Shown here: positions 12,549-19,346 of the stretch, in pieces
Numbering within the stretch: the stretch's first letter is position 1
Layout: each line of letters opens with the position of its first letter
From: Elusimicrobiota bacterium
Lineage (GTDB): Bacteria; Ratteibacteria; UBA8468; B48-G9; JAFGKM01
Length of the DNA stretch: 19,346 nt
Direction of reading: 5' to 3'
Assembly: GCA_012515635.1 (NCBI GenBank)
Contig: JAAYXZ010000053.1
Coordinates: 1-19,346 of the forward strand
Program-made: the position numbers and the translations under genes
Notes under the pieces: generated by a model
The model's database searches: none
What the model was told of the DNA's origin: nothing
The model's input: the letters and a program-made list of their open reading frames with translations, nothing else

Positions 12549-15182
12549 GTGGATAGTTCTGAGATAAGGAACTTATATCTTGATTTTTTCAAGAAGAAGG
12601 GACACAGTGTTGTGCAGGGCAGCGGACTTGTTCCATTTGATGACCCGACACTTCTTTTTACCAGCGCGGGTATGGTGCAGTTCAAGAAATTTTGGGCGAC
12701 AGATGCGCCGCTCTCCTATGCAAGGGCTGTAACCTGCCAAAAGTGTCTGCGTGCAGGCGGTAAAGACAGCGATATAGATAAGACGGGTATTACAGGAAGA
12801 CACCATACTTTTTTTGAGATGTTAGGAAATTTTTCATTTGGAGATTACTTTAAGAAAGAAGCCATAGAGTGGGCATGGGAGTTTGTTATTGAGCATCTTA
12901 AAATACCTGTAGGTCATATCTGGGTATCCTACTATGAAAAGGATGATGAGACAAAGAAAATATGGGAAAAATTTTTACCGGCAGAGAGAATAGTCCCTCT
13001 TTCAGAGAAGGATAACTTTTGGGGTCCCGCGGGGGATACAGGTGTCTGTGGTCCCTGCACAGAGTTATATATAGACCTTGGTAAAGAAGCAGGATGTAGC
13101 AATGATTGCGCGCTGGGGTGTGAATGCGGACGGTTTTTGGAGTTCTGGAACCTTGTGTTTCCTCAGTACGATAAGCAGACCAATGGGGTTCTCGCCCCGT
13201 TGAAGAGAAGAGGCGTTGATACAGGTATGGGGCTTGAGAGAATTGCGCGGATTATGCAGAATACCCCCTCAAATTATGAGACAGACCTTTTTTCCCCCAT
13301 ACTAAAGAAGATAGAGAATATATCGGGCAGGAGTTATGAGGAAGAAAAGATAAAGCCCTCTTTCAGGATAACGGCCGACCATATCAGGGCAGCGGTTTTT
13401 CTGATAGATGAGAATATACTGCCTTCCAATGAAGGACGGGGTTATGTTTTGCGTAGGATTATCCGACGTGCCGATATAACAGGGGCTGACCTTGACATAA
13501 AAGAGCCGTTTTTATATCACTTAAGCGAGGTTGTTGTGAATATAATGGGAGATGTATATCCTTCCCTGAAACAGAACGCAGAGATAATAAAGCGCGTGAT
13601 TTGTGAGGAAGAGGAGAAGTATTACCACCTCATTAATTCGGCGAGTAAAAACTTTTATATTGCCATAGAGAATCTGCAGGGTAGTAAAATACCGGGGGAT
13701 ATAGCCTTTAAACTCTATGATACGTATGGTATTCCCAAAGATTTGCTTGAAGATATGTCTTCCCAGCGGGGACTTGCGGTGGATTGGGATGTCTTTGAAA
13801 AAGCGCTTGAGGAGCAGAGGGAGAAAGCAAGGGTATCATCGGATATAGGCGCAAGGAAAGAACTTGTGGCAGGTATCCCGCCACAGACAGAGACCATGTT
13901 CACAGGATATGAAACAATAGAAGACATAGCCAGAGGTATAGCAGTTTATAAGGACGAAAAAAAGGATATCCTGTATCTCGTTCTTGATAAGACGCCCTTT
14001 TATCCGGAGAGGGGCGGACAGGTAGGAGACAGGGGGTTTATTACTCAGGTAAGACCTGATTATACAGCGAAGTTTAGAGTGGTGGATACCCAGATAGATG
14101 AGAAGGGAATAATATATCATGCAGGTCTTATTGAGGAAGGGATAGAAGAGGATTTTATAGGGTCGGATATAAAGATGGCAGTTGGAGCAGGGTTCAGAAA
14201 AAGGGTCTCCATTAACCATACAGCCACACATCTGTTGCATTACGCATTGAGAGAGGTTCTCGGGAAAGAGGTGAGGCAGGCGGGTTCTTCCGTAGGAGAT
14301 ACAAAACTGCGTTTTGACTTTGTATGTTTTAAGCAAGTATCAGATGAAGATATTCAAAAGGTTGAATGGCTTATTCAGGAGAAGATACTTGAGGACTCTC
14401 AAGTGAAAGTGGCAGAGATGACTCTTGATGAAGCAATGGAAAACGGCGCCATAGCGCTTTTCCATGAAAAATATGGAGATAAAGTGCGGGTAATAAGTAT
14501 CGGGGATGTCTATAAAGGCGCATATCACAAGGAAGTTTGCGGAGGAACGCATATAGAGAGGACAGGGCAGATAGTGTTATTCAAGATAACCGAATTTTCA
14601 AGTATCGGGCAGAACCTTAAAAGGATAGAGGCGGTAACCTATGGAGAGGCGATACAGCGTTTAAAGATGTATGAAAAAATTGCAAACGATATATCTGTAA
14701 AACTGGAGACCGAAGAAGTTAAAATCCTTTCTGTAATTACGAAACTTATGGAAGACGGAGAGAATAAAGACAGAACCATTAAAAGATATGAGGAGATTTT
14801 TGCTTCGGATTTTTCATCTAAACTAACGGATAAAAAACAGAAGTTTGCGATAGAAGGGAAGCCGGCATATTTTGTATCAGGGTTTTTGGATTTCGGGAAT
14901 GGGGATTTTATAAGCAATGTTGCGGATATGATTATGAAAAAAATAAAAGAAGGGGTGATTTTTTTAGGTGCGCCCTCCGATAAAGGACTCTTTTTTGTGG
15001 TAAAAACAGGTCCGAAATGTTCTCTGAAATTTTCAGCGAAAGAACTTGTAAAAGAGGTAGCAGTTATTATTGAAGGGCAGGGCGGAGGGAATGCCGGGTT
15101 TGCGAGAGGGAGTGGCAAGTTGCCTGGAAATTTCAATCAAGCAATTCAGAGAATACAATCTATACTAAAGACACAGATATAA
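12549..15182 (+). CDS. alaS: alanyl-tRNA synthetase
   Basis: This 877-residue class II synthetase charges tRNA-Ala. Motif regions include FTSAGMVQFKKFW, GRHHTFFEMLGNFSFGDYF and GMGLERI (motif 3). The editing domain has its zinc ligands His557 and His561 (NHTATHLL) and Cys664 and His668 (CGGTH). The C-terminal DHHA1/C-Ala domain ends in GGGNAGFARGSGK. Extra cysteines in the catalytic domain (GPCTELY...CSNDCALGCECGRFLEFWN) are common in bacterial AlaRS. The start is GTG with AAGGAG 6 bp upstream; length is normal. It sits in the recA-recX-alaS order seen in many bacteria, here interrupted by degQ. Confidence 0.98.
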   Translation: MDSSEIRNLYLDFFKKKGHSVVQGSGLVPFDDPTLLFTSAGMVQFKKFWATDAPLSYARAVTCQKCLRAGGKDSDIDKTGITGRHHTFFEMLGNFSFGDYFKKEAIEWAWEFVIEHLKIPVGHIWVSYYEKDDETKKIWEKFLPAERIVPLSEKDNFWGPAGDTGVCGPCTELYIDLGKEAGCSNDCALGCECGRFLEFWNLVFPQYDKQTNGVLAPLKRRGVDTGMGLERIARIMQNTPSNYETDLFSPILKKIENISGRSYEEEKIKPSFRITADHIRAAVFLIDENILPSNEGRGYVLRRIIRRADITGADLDIKEPFLYHLSEVVVNIMGDVYPSLKQNAEIIKRVICEEEEKYYHLINSASKNFYIAIENLQGSKIPGDIAFKLYDTYGIPKDLLEDMSSQRGLAVDWDVFEKALEEQREKARVSSDIGARKELVAGIPPQTETMFTGYETIEDIARGIAVYKDEKKDILYLVLDKTPFYPERGGQVGDRGFITQVRPDYTAKFRVVDTQIDEKGIIYHAGLIEEGIEEDFIGSDIKMAVGAGFRKRVSINHTATHLLHYALREVLGKEVRQAGSSVGDTKLRFDFVCFKQVSDEDIQKVEWLIQEKILEDSQVKVAEMTLDEAMENGAIALFHEKYGDKVRVISIGDVYKGAYHKEVCGGTHIERTGQIVLFKITEFSSIGQNLKRIEAVTYGEAIQRLKMYEKIANDISVKLETEEVKILSVITKLMEDGENKDRTIKRYEEIFASDFSSKLTDKKQKFAIEGKPAYFVSGFLDFGNGDFISNVADMIMKKIKEGVIFLGAPSDKGLFFVVKTGPKCSLKFSAKELVKEVAVIIEGQGGGNAGFARGSGKLPGNFNQAIQRIQSILKTQI

Positions 15183-15183
15183 A

Positions 15184-16002
15184 ATGGAAAAAGAGACAAA
15201 ACAAACCAACGAACTTGCGCTTTTGAGACGTATTAAAAAAGGAGACAAGAAAGCAAAAGAGCAGTTTGTAAAAGAGAATCAAGGGTTAGTTATATACCTT
15301 GCGAAGATGTATGCTTTTACTCCTGATATACTGCCGGACCTCATAGCGGAAGGTAACATAGGCTTGCTTAAAGCTGTTGAAAAGTTTGATATGAGAAGAA
15401 ATGTGAAGTTCGGGACATATGCATATTTTTGGATAAAGAGATTTGTACTTAGGGCTATCATCCGTGAGTTTGAGGTATTAAAGATACCCGAAAGATACCA
15501 AGAACTGAAGGATAAGGTAGAGGATGCTAAGAAAGAGCATATGTTTAAGCATGGCGTGTTGCCGACAGATAAAGAGATAGCCAAGAGTTTAAATCTGCCG
15601 ACAGAGATAATAAAAAAACTGAAAAGGTACACATCCAAAATAAGGGTAATTTCTTCTGATTATTATGATGGAGAGAAACAGGTTGACCTGTTTGATGTTA
15701 TGAGTTTTGAAAAAAAAGAAGAGCTGAATGTGTGGGAAATTTTAAGAAATCAGGATATGCTTGAAAGTATCTTTGAAAGATTAAAAAATAAAGAAAAAAA
15801 AGCAAATGTTGATATGTGGTTAAAAGTTCTTGAAATGTATTATGGGTTAGATGGTCAGGTTCCCTTGAGTTATAAGGAGATATCAAAAAAACTTAATGTC
15901 AGCCGCCAGAGAATCCATCAGGTAAAAAAGACCTGTATTCAAAAACTGACACAGGAATGGAAGAAGATGAAAAAGGAGGAGAATAGATATGATAAAGATT
16001 AA
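15184..16002 (+). CDS. sigma-70 family alternative sigma factor
   Basis: This 272-residue protein has sigma regions 2, 3 and 4 but no region 1.1. Region 2 runs from NQGLVIYLAKMY through DLIAEGNIGLLKAVEKFD and MRRNVKFGTYAYFWIKR (about 33-90). A sigma-3-like segment GVLPTDKEIAKSLNLP is at 124-139 and the region 4 helix-turn-helix LSYKEISKKLNVSRQRIHQVKKT at 228-250. At the -10-reading positions of E. coli RpoD, W433/W434/Q437/T440 are here Phe82/Trp83/Arg86/Leu89, so promoter choice should differ from the housekeeping factor. It starts 1 bp after alaS with no clear ribosome site, and overlaps apt by 14 bp. I cannot assign it to FliA, RpoH or SigB with confidence. Confidence 0.88.
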   Translation: MEKETKQTNELALLRRIKKGDKKAKEQFVKENQGLVIYLAKMYAFTPDILPDLIAEGNIGLLKAVEKFDMRRNVKFGTYAYFWIKRFVLRAIIREFEVLKIPERYQELKDKVEDAKKEHMFKHGVLPTDKEIAKSLNLPTEIIKKLKRYTSKIRVISSDYYDGEKQVDLFDVMSFEKKEELNVWEILRNQDMLESIFERLKNKEKKANVDMWLKVLEMYYGLDGQVPLSYKEISKKLNVSRQRIHQVKKTCIQKLTQEWKKMKKEENRYDKD

Positions 16003-16500
16003 ATCATTGATAAGGACAATACCCGATTTCCCTAAAAAGGGAATCCTGTTTAGGGATATAACGCCTGTGCTTAAAGACCCTATCGCGTTTAAAAATGTTA
16101 TAGATGCTTTTCAAAGCAATATCCCTGCAGGTATAGATAAAATAGTGGCGATTGAATCAAGAGGGTTTATTTTTGGCGCTGCGCTTGCTTTCAATCTTGG
16201 CATAGGTTTCATTCCTGTGAGAAAAAGCGGAAAACTTCCGGGTAAAACGATAAAATCAAAATATGACCTTGAATATGGCACGGATATGCTTGAAATCCAT
16301 GAAGATGCTATAGAAAAAGGCGATAAAATCTTACTTGTGGATGACCTTCTTGCTACTGGAGGCACAGCGCTTGCATCCATTAAACTGGTAGAGATGAGCG
16401 GCGGTATTGTAAAAAAATACTTTTTTTTATTGAACTTGATGACCTGAAAGGAATTGAGAAATTTAAAGGGTATGATATCTTTTCTCTGGTGCATTTTTAA
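15989..16500 (+). CDS. apt: adenine phosphoribosyltransferase, frame broken at T8
   Basis: This enzyme salvages adenine to AMP using PRPP. The frame from ATG 15989 (GGAGGAG 7 bp upstream) shows FRDITPVLKD (21-30), AIESRGFIFGAALA and the PRPP-binding loop VDDLLATGGT (117-126). It runs into TGA at 16445-16447 after 152 residues, ending FFLLNLMT. In the -1 frame the sequence continues IELDDLKGIEKFKGYDIFSLVHF to TAA at 16498-16500, which is exactly the conserved Apt C-terminus. The switch falls at T8 (16421-16428), where T TTT TTA is a zero-frame slippery heptamer (16423-16429). A -1 slip gives about 170 residues, normal for Apt. It may be a real recoding event, transcript slippage, a mutation or a base-call error. 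Confidence 0.9.
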
Positions 16501-17517
16501 TCAGAGGAGGCCTGTCTGTATCATTTTTTCTGCTATTTGAATGGCATTTAAGGCAGCGCCTTTTCTTATGTTATCACCAACCACCCACATATCCAAAGCA
16601 TTATCAAATACAGGATTTTTCCTGATACGTCCGACATACACCTCATCCTTACCTGATATATTTACAGGTATAGGATAGCCGGATTTTTCAGGTTCATCAA
16701 TGAGGTTCAGGCCTGAAGATGATGCAAGTATTTTACGTATATCGTTAATATCTATTTTCTTTTCACATTCTACTGTTACTGATTCGGAATGTCCGTTGAA
16801 TACAGGGACCCTCACGCAGGTGGCAGAAATTTTTATATCTTTTGTCCCTAATATCTTATGGGTCTCCTTTATCATTTTTACTTCTTCTGAGTAATAACCC
16901 GTATATTCATCAGAGAGTCCGCCAATTTCGGGTATGGTATTAACAACAATTGGATATGGATATACAGAATGTCTTATTTCAGAGTTTTCCGCATAGGAAC
17001 GAATCTGTGAATCAAGTTCATCAACAGCGTCCTTCCCTGTTCCTGATACTGCCTGATAAGTGGACACAATAATCCGTTTCACATTATATCTTTTATGTAT
17101 GGGGAAGACAGCCATTAACATAATAGTTGTTGAGCAGTTAGGGTTGGCTATAAATCCCTTATGATTTTTTAGGTGATGGGGATTAATTTCAGGGATAACA
17201 AGAGGAACCCTGTTATCCATCCTGAAATCTCCGCCGTTATCTATTACAACCGCGTTTTTTTTCACCGCCTCCCATCCAAAGAGATTGCTTGCTCCCTTTT
17301 CGCCTTCTGTCCCTGCAAAGAAAGCGATATCAACATTGTTGAATGAATCAATCGTTGTCTTTTCAACCTTCACGCTTTTGCCCGCAATAATCTCCTCTCT
17401 CTCTCTTGTAGCAAGGATTTTTAACTCGTTATAAGGAAAATTCCGTTCAAATAACACTTCTATCATTTTTTTACCAACCATCCCTGCCCCGACAACCGCT
17501 GTATTATATTTTTTCAT
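16501..17517 (-). CDS. asd: aspartate-semialdehyde dehydrogenase
   Basis: This 338-residue NADPH-dependent enzyme converts aspartyl phosphate to aspartate semialdehyde for lysine/diaminopimelate, threonine and methionine synthesis. Seen are the nucleotide fold VGAGMVG (9-15), catalytic Cys128 in NPNCSTT, STYQAVSGTGK (152-162) and the catalytic His243 in RVPVFNGHSE. The STYQAVSG and NGHSE motifs distinguish it from ArgC. The start is 1 bp after the bioY stop, with only a weak ribosome site inside bioY. Its TGA abuts the apt TAA of the opposite strand with no base between them. Confidence 0.95.
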   Translation of the reverse strand: MKKYNTAVVGAGMVGKKMIEVLFERNFPYNELKILATREREEIIAGKSVKVEKTTIDSFNNVDIAFFAGTEGEKGASNLFGWEAVKKNAVVIDNGGDFRMDNRVPLVIPEINPHHLKNHKGFIANPNCSTTIMLMAVFPIHKRYNVKRIIVSTYQAVSGTGKDAVDELDSQIRSYAENSEIRHSVYPYPIVVNTIPEIGGLSDEYTGYYSEEVKMIKETHKILGTKDIKISATCVRVPVFNGHSESVTVECEKKIDINDIRKILASSSGLNLIDEPEKSGYPIPVNISGKDEVYVGRIRKNPVFDNALDMWVVGDNIRKGAALNAIQIAEKMIQTGLL

Positions 17518-17518
17518 T

Positions 17519-18097
17519 TTATCTGGATTTCCTTTTTAGCATAGAGTTCCCGATTATTCCTGCAAAATATGCCTTTATTATATCAAAAGGGATAAAAGGA
17601 ACAGTCCCTATGAGAAATGCTTTATAAAATGATATTCTCAACAGGCATATAAGCCATAAGATGCCACAGAGATGCAATACTGCAATGCTTGCAAGCATCC
17701 CATATATTATGCTAATTCTCGTTCTGTTTTTCTCGGTGATAAGCCCTACAATATATGCTGCTAATATAAAACCGACTATGTATCCTGTTGTTGGTCTTAT
17801 AATACCCGCTGAAGTGGCAGAGAACCAGTTTATACCTATTGCGCCGCCTGTAAAATACATTATCTGGCTTAACGCCCCGATGTTTTTTCCTAATAGTATT
17901 CCGCATAAAAGAACAGTGAATACCTGTCCTGTTATAGGAACAGGCGTGAACGGAAGCGGCAGATAAATCTGTGCTGATAAAGCGGTTAAAACAGTGAATA
18001 ATACTGCTATAGCAATTCTATGTATAGTTGTAAGAGATGTAAATTTATTGTAAAACTCTTCCCATAGTTTTCCCCATTGTTCCAATGCTTTTTCCAT
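17519..18097 (-). CDS. bioY: BioY, biotin-specific ECF transporter S component
   Basis: This 192-residue membrane protein captures biotin. Family motifs are AQIYLPLPFTPVPITGQVF (42-60) with the following TVLLCGILLG, GGAIGINWF, TTGYIVGF and FIPFDIIKAYFAGI near the end; about six hydrophobic segments are visible. AGGAG (18106-18110, minus strand) lies before the ATG and the gene is 16 bp downstream of the M16 protease stop. No ATPase or EcfT gene is present in the window, so it either works alone or uses shared modules encoded elsewhere. No biotin synthesis genes adjoin it. Confidence 0.95.
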   Translation of the reverse strand: MEKALEQWGKLWEEFYNKFTSLTTIHRIAIAVLFTVLTALSAQIYLPLPFTPVPITGQVFTVLLCGILLGKNIGALSQIMYFTGGAIGINWFSATSAGIIRPTTGYIVGFILAAYIVGLITEKNRTRISIIYGMLASIAVLHLCGILWLICLLRISFYKAFLIGTVPFIPFDIIKAYFAGIIGNSMLKRKSR

Positions 18098-18113
18098 AAC
18101 ACGCGCTCCTTAT

Positions 18114-19346
18114 TTACACCCTTGATATTATTCTCATTATACTATCTTCATCTATAGAAGGGCTAATAATAGACAGATGCATGTTTTTAGGCACAAACAA
18201 TTCTTTTGCGATGCCTATTACCTCTTCTGACGAAACGTTTTCTATCTGCTCTATTGTCTCTTTTACGGGTATAAGTTTTTTACGGAAGACCCTTTGCTCT
18301 CCAAGCCACAGCATATACTCAAGATTATCCTCCAGTTCCATAAGAATCTGTGAAATTATAAATTTTTTTGCCCGTTTCATCTCATTTTTTGTGGGTCCTT
18401 TATCTTTTATCTTTCTCAGTTCTTCGGTTATGGCAGAGATTGTTTTTTCGGTGTTCTCTGCAGATATCCCCGCATATATAAGATAGCCCCCTGTATCCTG
18501 GTAATGTTTTGTGAAACCGCGTATTGAGTAAGCCAGCCCCATACTCTCCCGTATCCTGTTAAAGAGCCGGCTGCTCATATTGCCTGCAAGTATAGTGTTG
18601 AGAACTGTTAAAGAATATCTTTTGCTGTCACACCTGTCAGGGGCAAGTCCTCCCATTACTATATGCGTCTGCTCGGTATCTTTTATAAATGTTTTTATCT
18701 TTGGACCAGATGGTTTATTTTTCCAAGCGATATAACTGTTATCACCTTTGTTTTTTAACGATGAAAGATGTTTTTCCAATATCTTTGTCAATCCGTTTTC
18801 GCTTATATTTCCTGCAATGCTGACCACTATATTATCGGCAGTATAAAGATTTTTTATGTATTGGCGCAAATCACTGCTATTTATTCTGCTGACAGTTTCA
18901 ACTGTTCCTGCGATAGGTTGTCCCAAAGGATGTTCCGAGTAAAGCATACTGTCAAAGAGTTCAAATACATGTTTTGCAGGGATATCTTTATACATATTTA
19001 TCTCTTCTGAGATAACCTTTCTTTCCTTTTCTATGTCCTCTTTTTTTAAGAGAGGATTCTGTATCATGTCTGCAAGAACATCAATACTTAACTCAAGATA
19101 TTCACCCAGGATTTTTATCCAGTAGCAGGTTGCCTCTGTTGATGTAAATCCGTTAAATGTGCCTCCAACACCCTCTATTGACTCTTTTATCGCTTTATAA
19201 TTTCTTTTCTTTGTTCCTTTAAAGAGAAGGTGTTCTATAAAATGTGAAATACCTGAAATATTACCTGTTTCAAATCTGCTCCCCGCCTGTATCCATATAC
19301 CTGTGGAGACAGAGTGTGTTCCCGGTAGCGGTTGGTATATAACCCT
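18114..19346 (-). CDS. M16 family zinc metalloprotease (5' end beyond window)
   Basis: The frame is open from the window edge, so this is the C-terminal part (about 410 residues) of an M16B peptidase of the processing-protease/PqqL type. The inverted zinc motif His-Phe-Ile-Glu-His is encoded near 19230-19244 (GISHFIEHLLFKGT), followed by the distal Glu in EEINMYKD. The second, inactive half contains the family-typical NTILAGNMSSRLFNRIRESMGLAYSI. An ATG at 19067 is internal, downstream of the zinc site, and is not the start. It heads the minus-strand operon with bioY and asd. Related proteins are usually about 410-430 residues, so only a few residues are missing. Confidence 0.93.
   Translation of the reverse strand, partial: RVIYQPLPGTHSVSTGIWIQAGSRFETGNISGISHFIEHLLFKGTKKRNYKAIKESIEGVGGTFNGFTSTEATCYWIKILGEYLELSIDVLADMIQNPLLKKEDIEKERKVISEEINMYKDIPAKHVFELFDSMLYSEHPLGQPIAGTVETVSRINSSDLRQYIKNLYTADNIVVSIAGNISENGLTKILEKHLSSLKNKGDNSYIAWKNKPSGPKIKTFIKDTEQTHIVMGGLAPDRCDSKRYSLTVLNTILAGNMSSRLFNRIRESMGLAYSIRGFTKHYQDTGGYLIYAGISAENTEKTISAITEELRKIKDKGPTKNEMKRAKKFIISQILMELEDNLEYMLWLGEQRVFRKKLIPVKETIEQIENVSSEEVIGIAKELFVPKNMHLSIISPSIDEDSIMRIISRV

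Noticed and set aside
18114..19067. Complete 317-residue gene starting at ATG 19067
   Set aside because: The same frame continues upstream to the window edge and includes the HFIEH zinc motif, so this Met is internal to a longer M16 protease.
1..19346. CRISPR arrays, tRNAs, transposases, prophage or toxin-antitoxin pairs
   Set aside because: No spaced direct repeats, cloverleaf segments, transposase motifs or paired small ORFs of such types were seen on either strand.

Overview
The window is a gene-dense stretch of moderately AT-rich bacterial chromosome. Genes are packed with 0-50 bp gaps or 4-14 bp overlaps and good Shine-Dalgarno sites. Enzymes such as rubredoxin, flavodiiron protein, superoxide reductase and rubrerythrin-like proteins indicate an anaerobe or microaerophile. 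An archaeal/Thermotoga-type Ogg2 glycosylase and the mixed gene content suggest an uncultivated lineage. The phylum cannot be fixed from sequence reading alone. No tRNA, rRNA, CRISPR array or insertion sequence was seen.

Layout. (1) 1-1421, minus strand: a PiT-family phosphate permease followed by its DUF47/PhoU-like partner, which is cut by the window edge. (2) 1514-9242, plus strand: a 14-gene oxygen/peroxide defence block: Ogg2 glycosylase, PerR-type regulator, rubredoxin, flavodiiron protein, superoxide reductase, AhpD-like CxxC protein, 1-Cys peroxiredoxin, glutaredoxin-like protein, AhpF-like flavoprotein reductase, two rubrerythrin-like diiron proteins, a 41-residue Cys-rich peptide, an FMN-reductase-like flavoprotein and a GufA-type ZIP metal transporter. 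The block opens with a near-consensus promoter. Its -10 box is the left half of a perfect 13-bp PerR-box core (TATAATTATTATA, 1502-1514), and its predicted +1 is the A of the first ATG. (3) 9304-16500, plus strand: recA, a DegQ/HtrA protease, recX, alaS, a divergent sigma-70 family factor and apt. The apt frame is broken at a T8 run that contains a zero-frame U UUU UUA heptamer. (4) 16501-19346, minus strand: an M16 zinc protease (partial), bioY and asd as a compact operon that ends flush against apt.

How the genes fit together. Region 2 reads as one self-regulated pathway. PerR senses peroxide. Rubredoxin feeds the flavodiiron O2 reductase, superoxide reductase and possibly the erythrins. 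The AhpF-like reductase plus glutaredoxin can recycle the peroxiredoxin. Ogg2 removes 8-oxoguanine, and the ZIP transporter may adjust metal supply. The links are inferred from context; the individual families are recognisable from their motifs. The most notable observations are the PerR operator fused to a leaderless promoter, the coupling of Ogg2 with PerR, the apt frameshift at a slippery heptamer, and the sigma factor with altered -10-recognition residues.
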